This document shows positions 26,204-36,468 of a stretch of 64,000 nt of DNA, piece after piece. The translations under genes were made by a program, and so were the position numbers. Source of the DNA: Pantoea sp. Ep11b (GTDB taxonomy: Bacteria; Pseudomonadota; Gammaproteobacteria; Enterobacterales; Enterobacteriaceae); NCBI RefSeq assembly GCF_040783975.1, contig NZ_CP160631.1:1240001-1304000 (forward strand), in the 5' to 3' direction. Positions within the stretch are counted from its first letter, which is position 1. Each line of letters opens with the position of its first letter. The notes under the pieces are model-generated. The model saw only the letters and a program-made list of their open reading frames with translations. It did no database searches and was not told where the DNA came from.

Positions 26204-26374
26204 TCAGCGATGAACTTCACCACAGAGCAGGACCACATTGGGTCTGACTTTATGGATACGATTGGCCATCGTTTCGCAGTCAACTTTGGTCGGATAGATG
26301 CGCTCCGAGACCGGCAGCGCCTCACAGGCATCGTAACCGCACGCGCTCACTAACAACACAAATCCTATTAACAT
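26204..26374 (-). CDS. Small lipoprotein, unknown
   Basis: A 56-residue precursor with a short lipoprotein signal (MLIGFVLLVSAC, lipobox VSAC at Cys12) and a mature part with three more cysteines (DACEALP, KVDCETM, VLLCGEV) that could form disulfides. The start is chosen for the excellent AGGAGAGGAACC just upstream; a longer frame to 26467 would destroy the signal. It resembles no named family I know. Confidence 0.62.
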   Translation of the reverse strand: MLIGFVLLVSACGYDACEALPVSERIYPTKVDCETMANRIHKVRPNVVLLCGEVHR

Positions 26375-26545
26375 GGTTCCTCTCCTTAACACGGTCTGGT
26401 GGTCCGGACTGTGGCGCTTTTTATCCTTTTTTAACATCCAGTATAGACAAACGTGACGGGGCGGCATGAACAGTGTGGGCGGAAGCCCGCCTGGCCCGGA
26501 GACAGCGTGGATGTTCAGGCGCCGCAGAAAAGGGGACGCCAGAGG

Positions 26546-27196
26546 TTAACCGGCAAAATACCAGGCGGGCAGCAGCGCGATCAGGTTATTCAGCGTGTGC
26601 AGGAAAATAGGCAGCGCCAGACTGTTACTCCGCAGCCGGGCATAGCAGAGCAGCAGCGAAAAGAGCGTCAGGGCAAGCAGCGTCTGCCAGTGCACATACT
26701 GGGTATGCATCACCGCAAACAGCAGGGAGGTCAGCAGCATACAGGCGAAGCGGCTGCGGGGGGCCCACAGCAGGAAACCCTGCAACAGAAAACCGCGAAA
26801 CAGGACCTCTTCAAACACCGGGGCCAGCAGCACGGCAGTCAGCAGCAGGATCAGTAGCGAATTACGACCCTGCTGGGCCTGCATCACCAGCCACCCTTCC
26901 GGCTGCATGAACTGCATCTGTGCCGCCATCAGAACAAACAGCGCACCCGTAAACAGCAACGTTTGCAGCGTGCAGAGCTCACCCAGCGGCAAATCGGAGC
27001 GGCGCTGGCAGTAGAAGCGATAGAGCGGATAGATGACCGCAAATTCAAACAGGCAGAGTACCGGCACCAGCAGGCCGTCATTACGCAGCACGCTGTAGTT
27101 GGGGAACAGCGTGATCAGCATGGTAACCAGGTAATAGACCACAAAGCTGCCGACGTAGAACAGCGTCAGGGTCACTCTGTCGGAATTGGTGTTCAT
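26546..27196 (-). CDS. CPBP-family intramembrane metalloprotease
   Basis: A 216-residue protein with about six membrane helices and the CPBP (CAAX protease / bacteriocin-processing, Abi) signature: Glu129-Glu130 and Arg134 in FEEVLFRGF, His164 in VMHTQY, His200 in FLHTLNN. These residues form the intramembrane zinc site. Bacterial members process peptides or act in self-immunity, and the substrate here is unknown. It is divergent from the GGDEF/EAL gene, sharing a 210-bp intergenic region. Confidence 0.83.
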   Translation of the reverse strand: MNTNSDRVTLTLFYVGSFVVYYLVTMLITLFPNYSVLRNDGLLVPVLCLFEFAVIYPLYRFYCQRRSDLPLGELCTLQTLLFTGALFVLMAAQMQFMQPEGWLVMQAQQGRNSLLILLLTAVLLAPVFEEVLFRGFLLQGFLLWAPRSRFACMLLTSLLFAVMHTQYVHWQTLLALTLFSLLLCYARLRSNSLALPIFLHTLNNLIALLPAWYFAG

Positions 27197-27297
27197 AGGC
27201 GACTCAGCCAGCGAAGGTTAGCGCATAGTAGCAACGCCCCCGATCGCTGTCGAGTCAGCCGGTAACAATCTTAAAGCGCTAAATTTTAACCGCAGAC

Positions 27298-27324
27298 TAA
27301 ACACCCGACCAGGCCAGCCGATAA
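27298..27324 (+). promoter_or_regulatory. Sigma-28 (FliA) promoter of the GGDEF/EAL gene
   Basis: TAAACACC-N11-GCCGATAA has perfect TAAA and GCCGATAA cores at the exact consensus spacing, about 80 bp before the start codon. Confidence 0.82.
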
Positions 27325-27406
27325 CTGAGAAAACTTATTGGTTCAGCAGCCATGTTGTCCTGCAGGCCACCCGTTTCAAACCCTGAATGTGTAGTGAGCA
27401 CTTTTG

Positions 27407-30010
27407 ATGACTTTTAATCCTCCGGCGCCGCCGTCAGCGCCATTCAGCCATGCTACAGAAGATCGCACTGTCCGCTTTACGCGGCGCAGCCTGCGCACGC
27501 TTTCGCTGCTGCTGTTTGGCGTGCTGGTGCTCTCAATGCTGATGGTGCTGACAATTGCGCAGCGGCAGAACAGTGTCTCGGTGGAGCATGACCGGCTGCT
27601 GATGCAGCAGGCGTGGAAAACCCGGCAGGAGGCGATGGTCACCGACATCCGGGATTATGCGTTCTGGGGCGAAGCCTGGCGCAATCTGCATGTCAGGGTC
27701 AACAAAGTCTGGGCGTATGATGAAGAGAACTTTGGCCCCGGACTCTACGAAGAGTACCACTATGAGGGCGTGTTTGTGGTCGATGGCCAGGGCCGTACCA
27801 CGTACACCGTGATCGATGGCAGGCTCACCGAGACGCCACTGGAGGCCTGGCTGGGTAAAGAGGCGCAGTCGCTGATTGCGGACAGCCGTCGGCTCAACAA
27901 CAAGGCGATAACACGGGATGTGCTGGTCAACCACACGCCCGCCATCGTGGTAGCTGCCCCGATCAGCAGTGGCAAAATAGCCAATGTGCCGCCAGTGGCA
28001 GGACCGCCATCCGTGATGGTCTTTGTGAATCTGTTCACGCCGGAAAAACTTCAGGCGCTGGGGGCGACGCTGGATGTGCGCGACCTGCGTCTGCCGGCGG
28101 GTGAAGAGGATGCGATGCATGAACCCCGTATGGTGCTGACGCCGCCAGGCGGCGAGTCGATTGTGCTGCGCTGGACGTCAAAAATGCCGGGCCTGGGCCT
28201 GCTCTGTTTTCTGCTGCCGCTGCTGATACTGATGGCGATCATCATCGGCATTATTACCCGGCGCGTCAGCCGCCACGCGCTCTCCAACGCCATTCTCTCT
28301 GACCGGCGCTTTGCGCTGCTGGCGATCAGTCAGCAGGAGCTGGCCAACAGTGAAGCGCGCTTTCGCGACCTCGCTGAAGCGGCATCAGACTGGATCTGGG
28401 AAACTGATGAAGAGGGCCGGCTGGTCTATCTCTCGGCGCGCTTTCACACCGTGACCGGCCACGACATCACACACTGGCTGGGACGTCATATCGATCAGCT
28501 GCTGACACATCCCAGCCATTCGCTGGTCGCCTGGCTGCGGCGTCAGGAGCAGGACGGGCAGACGATGCCGCTGCGCTGCCAGTTTATGTCTGCGCAGGGG
28601 CATCGGCGCATCGGCCAGCTGGTCGCGAAAACGATCTGGCGTGACGCGCAACGCATCGGCTTTCGCGGCACGGTATCGGACATCACCCAGGGCATGGAAG
28701 CGGAGGCGCGCATTCAGTTTCTGTCGCGTCACGATGTCTTAACCGGCCTGTCGAACCGCATCCAGCTGCAGGAGTTTCTGGCGCTGCACCTTGAGCAGCC
28801 CGAAAACAGGGTGCCGCTGACGCTGATTACCCTGGATCTCGATCAGTTCAGGCCGATCAACGAAACCTGGGGCCACGCGACGGGCGATGAGGTACTGAGT
28901 CAGGTCGCGCAGCGCCTGAAGCGTTGTATCGGCCCGCAGGAGCTGGTTGCGCGGTTAAGTGGTGATGAGTTTGTGCTGGTGCTGCGTGACACGAACCGTG
29001 AGCGGGTTGACCAGCGGTGCGCGCATCTGGTGCACGAGATCCAGCAGCCGATCAGCACGGGCCAGCATGTTCACTATCTCACCATCAGCATGGGGATCGC
29101 CTGCGTTCCGCAGGATGCTACCCATGCCGAAGTGCTGCTGCGCATGGCGGATATCGCACTGAACGAGGCGCGCGAAGCGGGGCGCAATCAGTGGGTCTGG
29201 TATGCCAATGAGATGGCCAGCCAGCGGGAAGATAAGCGTGAGATGGCGCGCCGGATTGAAAAGGCGCTGAAGAACAACGAGTTTCGCCTGCACTATCAGC
29301 CCCGTTACCAGCTGCTTACCGGACAGCTGGCAGGGGCGGAGGCGCTGATTCGCTGGCAGATTGCCCCGGATCAGTGGATTACGCCCGACCACTTTATTCC
29401 GCTGGCGGAAGAGAACGGCCTGATCGCCAGCATCAGCGACTGGGTGCTGATGCGCGCCTGTAAAGACGCACTGGGCTGGGGTGGCGATCGCTACGTTTCC
29501 GTCAATATTTCACCGATGGAGTTCCGCACCAGCGATCTGGTGCAGCGGGTCGCGAATGCGCTGGCAAAAAGTGGTCTGCCGGCGACCTGTCTGGAGCTGG
29601 AGATCACCGAGAACGTCACCCTGGAGCATCCGCAACATGCGCTGGAGGTGATGCAGGGATTACGCTCACTGGGGGTGAGGCTGACGGTGGATGATTTTGG
29701 AACGGGCTATGCGGCGCTGGGCTATCTGAAGACGTTTCCCTTTAACGGTCTGAAGATCGATCGCTCCTGGATGAAAGATTTCCCGGAATCGCAGCAGGCG
29801 CAGTCGGTGGTGGCCGGGATTATTGCGCTGGCGCGCGCTTTTGCCCTGACAATTACCGCCGAGGGCATTGAGACAGAAGCGCAGCTGAATCAGCTAAAAC
29901 AGCTCTCGTGCGAAGAGGGGCAAGGCTACTTCCTCGGTCGGCCGATGCCGCTGGCAGCATTCAGTACGCTTCTGGAAAGGACCGCGCAGAATCCGGCTGA
30001 AATCCATTAA
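27407..30010 (+). CDS. Membrane c-di-GMP enzyme: CHASE4-PAS-GGDEF-EAL
   Basis: 867 residues. TM1 is at about 31-52, a periplasmic CHASE4-type sensor at about 55-245, TM2 at about 265-290, a PAS domain (FRDLAEAASDWIWETDEEGRL, split) at about 320-440, GGDEF at about 445-605 and EAL at about 620-860. The GGDEF motif reads SGDEF (518-522), which is degenerate at the first glycine. The EAL motif is intact (AEALIRW, Glu645) with ENV, DDFGTGY and KIDRSW, so phosphodiesterase activity is likely and cyclase activity uncertain. ATG at 27407 is preferred to TTG at 27404. The sigma-28 promoter upstream puts it in the flagellar regulon, like E. coli pdeH. Confidence 0.93.
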   Translation: MTFNPPAPPSAPFSHATEDRTVRFTRRSLRTLSLLLFGVLVLSMLMVLTIAQRQNSVSVEHDRLLMQQAWKTRQEAMVTDIRDYAFWGEAWRNLHVRVNKVWAYDEENFGPGLYEEYHYEGVFVVDGQGRTTYTVIDGRLTETPLEAWLGKEAQSLIADSRRLNNKAITRDVLVNHTPAIVVAAPISSGKIANVPPVAGPPSVMVFVNLFTPEKLQALGATLDVRDLRLPAGEEDAMHEPRMVLTPPGGESIVLRWTSKMPGLGLLCFLLPLLILMAIIIGIITRRVSRHALSNAILSDRRFALLAISQQELANSEARFRDLAEAASDWIWETDEEGRLVYLSARFHTVTGHDITHWLGRHIDQLLTHPSHSLVAWLRRQEQDGQTMPLRCQFMSAQGHRRIGQLVAKTIWRDAQRIGFRGTVSDITQGMEAEARIQFLSRHDVLTGLSNRIQLQEFLALHLEQPENRVPLTLITLDLDQFRPINETWGHATGDEVLSQVAQRLKRCIGPQELVARLSGDEFVLVLRDTNRERVDQRCAHLVHEIQQPISTGQHVHYLTISMGIACVPQDATHAEVLLRMADIALNEAREAGRNQWVWYANEMASQREDKREMARRIEKALKNNEFRLHYQPRYQLLTGQLAGAEALIRWQIAPDQWITPDHFIPLAEENGLIASISDWVLMRACKDALGWGGDRYVSVNISPMEFRTSDLVQRVANALAKSGLPATCLELEITENVTLEHPQHALEVMQGLRSLGVRLTVDDFGTGYAALGYLKTFPFNGLKIDRSWMKDFPESQQAQSVVAGIIALARAFALTITAEGIETEAQLNQLKQLSCEEGQGYFLGRPMPLAAFSTLLERTAQNPAEIH

Positions 30011-30075
30011 CGGACTTTGACCGCGACGGCGGTCATCAGCATTGCGCAGACAATAAAGATTACCAGTTCCATCAT
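30007..30075 (-). CDS. Possible 22-residue membrane peptide
   Basis: The frame MMELVIFIVCAMLMTAVAVKVR is almost entirely one transmembrane helix with a basic end. AAGGAGGT lies three to four bases upstream of the first ATG (six to seven before the second), an unusually strong site. It is convergent with the GGDEF/EAL gene and its stop codon overlaps that gene's stop. Typical of newly recognised small membrane proteins; no homologue is known to me. Confidence 0.5.
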   Translation of the reverse strand: MMELVIFIVCAMLMTAVAVKVR

Positions 30076-30280
30076 GACCTCCTTAAGACTAAGAACATTC
30101 CTATATAGCCTGGCGCCATCTCACCCCTTTTTTTAGGCACGGCGTGCGATTAATCTTAAAAAATCGCGCTGTGGGCCAGCCGGTTTCACGTGGGCTGTCA
30201 TAACTTTACCTTCCCGGGCTTCAGACCGGCGGGCACGTTTTGCTACGCTTAGGGGAAAGTTTTACCCGTCCAACAGGAGA

Positions 30281-30583
30281 ATGAACGTGAAATTTTATGG
30301 AAAAGGGCTGCTGGTAACTGGCCTGTTTGCACTCACCGCCTGTCAGTCTGCCTCTCAGCCCGACACCGCGCGCGTGGCTCAGGATCCCGAAACGGACCGC
30401 TGCGGCGCGTCTCAGTTTCAGAACTACGTTGGCAAACCCTTAACGGCGTTACAGGGGCAGCACTTCGATCAGCAGGTACGTCCTATTCCGTATAACGCGG
30501 CGGTCACGATGGACTTCAACCTCAGCCGGCTTAATTTTCTGGCCGACAAAAATGGCACGATCAGCTCGGTTTATTGTGGCTAA
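30281..30583 (+). CDS. I78-family peptidase-inhibitor lipoprotein
   Basis: A 100-residue precursor with signal and lipobox LTACQSAS. The mature domain has the I78 (potato-inhibitor-I-like elastase inhibitor) pattern: CGASQFQNYVGKPLTAL, then RPIPYNAAVTMDFN, ending LADKNGTISSVYCG with the two conserved cysteines. It likely sits at the outer membrane and blocks host or competitor serine proteases. ATG follows AACAGGAGA. A terminator lies 100 bp downstream. Confidence 0.85.
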   Translation: MNVKFYGKGLLVTGLFALTACQSASQPDTARVAQDPETDRCGASQFQNYVGKPLTALQGQHFDQQVRPIPYNAAVTMDFNLSRLNFLADKNGTISSVYCG

Positions 30584-30680
30584 CGGCAGCGATGTCATAG
30601 GGTTGTCATAATGACAGGCGAGGATAGCAGCGCGTCAGAGAGACGTCCTCGTCACACAATAAATAGTGCTCGTCTTGTTT

Positions 30681-30706
30681 ATTCCCGCCCCGGCGGGAAT
30701 TTTTTT
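30681..30706 (+). terminator. Terminator after the I78 inhibitor gene
   Basis: TTCCCGCC/GGCGGGAA stem with a minimal loop and seven T. Confidence 0.88.
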
Positions 30707-30738
30707 AGCGCCTTCGGGCCGGAACAGGAGCAGAGAAA

Positions 30739-31056
30739 ATGAAACGCATCGTGGCACTCATGCCCGCACTGTTACTCAGCAGCATGCTGGCGCAGGCATC
30801 CAGCGCGGAAGCCTGGAAAAAGAGTCATGAAACGATGGTGCAGGCGTGCATTAACGCCAGCCACCTGAGCAAAGTCCGGGTGCTGGGTGACCCCATTGAG
30901 TATGACGATACTACCGGCTACAGCGTCCTGCTGCTGGAGGGACGCTATCCGCAGCGCCACATGCAGAACCAGCGGGGGCGGGAGTTGTGCCTGTTTCAGC
31001 GCAGCAGCGGGCGGGCCAGCGTCAGCGAAGCGGATAAACTGCGCTGGGTGAAATAG
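30739..31056 (+). CDS. Hypothetical periplasmic protein
   Basis: 105 residues with a signal peptide (MKRIVALMPALLLSSMLAQASSA) and a mature domain holding two cysteines (MVQACINAS, RELCLFQRSS) likely in a disulfide. The segment IEYDDTTGYSVLLLEGRYPQ suggests a small beta-rich fold. ATG is preceded by AACAGGAGCAGAG. It does not match a family I can name. It is convergent with the AriR-like gene, 8 bp away. Confidence 0.68.
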   Translation: MKRIVALMPALLLSSMLAQASSAEAWKKSHETMVQACINASHLSKVRVLGDPIEYDDTTGYSVLLLEGRYPQRHMQNQRGRELCLFQRSSGRASVSEADKLRWVK

Positions 31057-31064
31057 CGGGCGCG

Positions 31065-31316
31065 TTATTCCTCAGGCTGCGTCCCGATAATCTGAGTCAG
31101 CAGGGCGCCGTAGCGTTGCAGCTGCATCTCGTCGCCCTCGACTTTCAGCTTATCAATCACCCGCGCAATAATAGCTTTATTGGTGGCGGGCTCTCCCGCT
31201 TCCATTAATTCACGCAGAATCACTGCCAGCAGGTCAGATTCAGGCGGCGTGCGCCAGTTCGGGCTGCTGAAATAGTCTCTGATTGCACGGCTGGCGCTGT
31301 CTGGTGCTGTACGCAT
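31065..31316 (-). CDS. AriR/YmgB-family connector-type protein
   Basis: 83 residues. The core VILRELMEAGEPATNKAIIARVIDKLKVEGDEMQLQRY, read against E. coli YmgB (SSGTNITNKQIIAWLIARLENEPD), shows the same helical pattern and shared TNK-II motif. Family members bind RcsB or affect biofilm and acid resistance. ATG follows GGAGGTGGGGA. It may belong to the same functional class as the small gene at 17235. Confidence 0.72.
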   Translation of the reverse strand: MRTAPDSASRAIRDYFSSPNWRTPPESDLLAVILRELMEAGEPATNKAIIARVIDKLKVEGDEMQLQRYGALLTQIIGTQPEE

Positions 31317-31874
31317 TCCCCACCTCCGCTAAAACAGTGCCCGTTCTTATGGCGGGCATGCGCATGTCAGTCTATGAAGCTGATTCGCCTCAGCGTCGTC
31401 GGACGGTACCGTTTTTTTTGCGGAGGGCGTCGCGCCGATCAGAGAGATCGCCACACCGCCGTGACTGGCGGTTTTTTAAACATAGAAGCACCGCAGAATG
31501 TTGTCAGTAACAGAATGACCTATTTTTCCATATTGATGGGGGCGGGCAGAGAAACCGGGCGTCAGGCAGGCAGTGTCAGTCATCTGGCGGAAAAATGGGG
31601 TGGCGAATTGCGCGGCATCAACGGCGACCCGGCTTTTTGCCGCTGCTGTTTGTCTCCCTCTCTTTTGTGACCCGTACGACGCAGCCGGGCGAGCTGCGTT
31701 TTCTGCCGGGCTTCGCCGATGGCGCGATGATGCCTGCGGTGCGTCGACACAAACACTGGCCGGATCTTCGGTTATCACCCCCTCTTTTATGTTTCCTGGC
31801 TACTGCCGGGGGCGGCGGTGTTGGCGGCGGCAGGTTTTCGCCGGGTCTCCTGTCCACCGCCCTGGTGGTGCGGG
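31317..31874. other. Gene-poor stretch between ariR-like gene and lacZ
   Basis: About 560 bp. It contains a plus-strand terminator (31455-31477) with no protein gene before it, and further right a stretch (31595-31860) in which two plus-strand frames each encode part of a hydrophobic, membrane-protein-like sequence (PLLFVSLSFVTRTT, then in another frame GYHPLFYVSWLLPGAAVLAA). This could be a frameshifted gene remnant. Nothing here is firm enough to call. Confidence 0.35.
31455..31477 (+). terminator. Terminator-like hairpin without an upstream gene
   Basis: ACCGCC/GGCGGT stem with a 6-nt loop and six T, preceded by 140 bp lacking a protein gene. It could end a small RNA. Confidence 0.6.
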
Positions 31875-35150
<3,276 letters not shown>

Positions 35151-35260
35151 TTAAGTCTGGTCAGCAAAAATGAATAGCGGCCGGTTGCGGAGGAATCTCA
35201 CTTGTCGCCATGCGGGGAGCTTCATACACTCAGCCCGATTTTTTTCACTCTGAGGTTATT

Positions 35261-35401
35261 ATGATTCGAATCCTTAAGCTGGCGGCCATCCTGGCATTGG
35301 TCACAACGTTAAGCGGATGCCTCTTCCCGCCGCCGGGCGGCGGTGGCGGATGGGGCGGCCACGGTGGCGGGCCGGGCCGCGGATTTATCGATCCCCGTTA
35401 A
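35261..35401 (+). CDS. Small glycine-rich lipoprotein
   Basis: A 46-residue precursor: signal MIRILKLAAILALVTTLSGC with a clean lipobox (LSGC, Cys20), then LFPPPGGGGGWGGHGGG and a PGRGFIDPR end. Similar tiny Gly/Pro-rich lipoproteins are common and unstudied in enterobacteria. The start ATG at 35261 follows TGAGGTTATT. A longer upstream frame would bury the signal. Confidence 0.7.
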   Translation: MIRILKLAAILALVTTLSGCLFPPPGGGGGWGGHGGGPGRGFIDPR

Positions 35402-35598
35402 GCGGAGTACGCGGCGGGCGAAACCGTTAACCGCCGCGCGGTCAGCCCGCAAAACGTTTCGCCCGCCAGAGTCAGCCGGTACCGGCGAAGAAAAGCGCCG
35501 GGATGCGGGCTAACTCACTGAAAAAAAGGCTGTTGCCCTCTGTTTTTTTAGCCAGCGTGGTGATAATTTCAGCGTTCCATCCTCGCTGAGGCAACAGT

Positions 35599-35847
35599 AT
35601 GAAAAACCTGATTGCTGAGTTACTGGTTAAGCTGGCTGAAAAAGAGGCGACAGTGAAAGAGCAGGTGGCGCAGATCGAGGCGCTGGAAATTGTCGTCACC
35701 GCACTGATTCGCAAACTGGATCCGCAGCACCATCGCGAGATCATGACCACCATTGATAGCGCCATGGCCCATGTAGCCGATGACGATGATGATGCGCAAC
35801 TGCTGCGCGACCACATCGACAGGCTGCTGCGGCATCCCCGCCACTGA
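35599..35847 (+). CDS. iraP: Anti-adaptor IraP
   Basis: 82 residues (E. coli 86) matching IraP over its length: MKNLIAELLVKLAEKEA start, then QIEALEIVVTALIRK and DDAQLLRDHIDRLLRHPRH end. IraP binds RssB and blocks sigma-S delivery to ClpXP, stabilising sigma-S during phosphate starvation. It is next to psiF as in E. coli, where phoA lies between; phoA is missing here. ATG follows GCTGAGGCAACAGT. Confidence 0.93.
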   Translation: MKNLIAELLVKLAEKEATVKEQVAQIEALEIVVTALIRKLDPQHHREIMTTIDSAMAHVADDDDDAQLLRDHIDRLLRHPRH

Positions 35848-35961
35848 GCCTTCCGCCCCCGCCGGGAATGGGATCTTCACATCACTTTGACCTGAAACAT
35901 TTTCCGCTTTACTTATTCGCTGCCAGAATAACAGGGAACAATCCACACTGGAGATAACAGG

Positions 35962-36264
35962 ATGAAAGTCGGTTTAATGGCAATGATGATGGCCGGTCTG
36001 CTGGTGAGTGGCGTGGCCGGTGCGGCAGAAAAAACCCCGCAGCAGGAGAAGATGACCGTCTGTAACCAGCATGCTAAATCGCAGGATCTCAAAGGGGATG
36101 CGCGCAAAACCTTTATGAGCGAATGCCTGAAGAAAGAGAGCAAGCTCTCACAGATGTCGCCGCAACAGATGAAGATGAAAAACTGTAACGGCGAGGCTGG
36201 CGAGAAAAAGTTAACGGGCGATGCGCGTAAAACCTTTATGAGCCAGTGCCTGAAAAAGAGCTGA
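35962..36264 (+). CDS. psiF: Phosphate-starvation-inducible protein PsiF
   Basis: A 100-residue periplasmic protein with a signal peptide (ending VAGAAEK) and two copies of the PsiF repeat, each with the pattern C-N-x(5-9)-L-[KT]-GDARKTFMS-x-CLKK (residues about 33-59 and 74-100). Its function is unknown. In E. coli it is cotranscribed with phoA under PhoB; here phoA is absent and no obvious Pho box is visible in the 115 bp upstream. ATG follows TGGAGATAACAGG. Confidence 0.93.
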   Translation: MKVGLMAMMMAGLLVSGVAGAAEKTPQQEKMTVCNQHAKSQDLKGDARKTFMSECLKKESKLSQMSPQQMKMKNCNGEAGEKKLTGDARKTFMSQCLKKS

Positions 36265-36273
36265 CCGCTTCTC

Positions 36274-36294
36274 CGGCCACTGCGGTGGCCGTTT
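36274..36294 (+). terminator. Terminator after psiF
   Basis: CGGCCAC/GTGGCCG stem with a 4-nt loop, then TTTCTT. Confidence 0.75.
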
Positions 36295-36468
36295 CTTCCC
36301 GCCTCACTGTCCCGATTAAATTACCTGCTTAAACAACAGGTTAACTTTCTGATAAATATTCCTCCTCAGGCTTCCCGCTTCCTTTGCCACACTTACTGTT
36401 TGTGAGGATTTACGCAGAACGCTGTTCTGCTACGTCGCCCCCATCAGAAGCGCTAAAGGAGCCATGCC

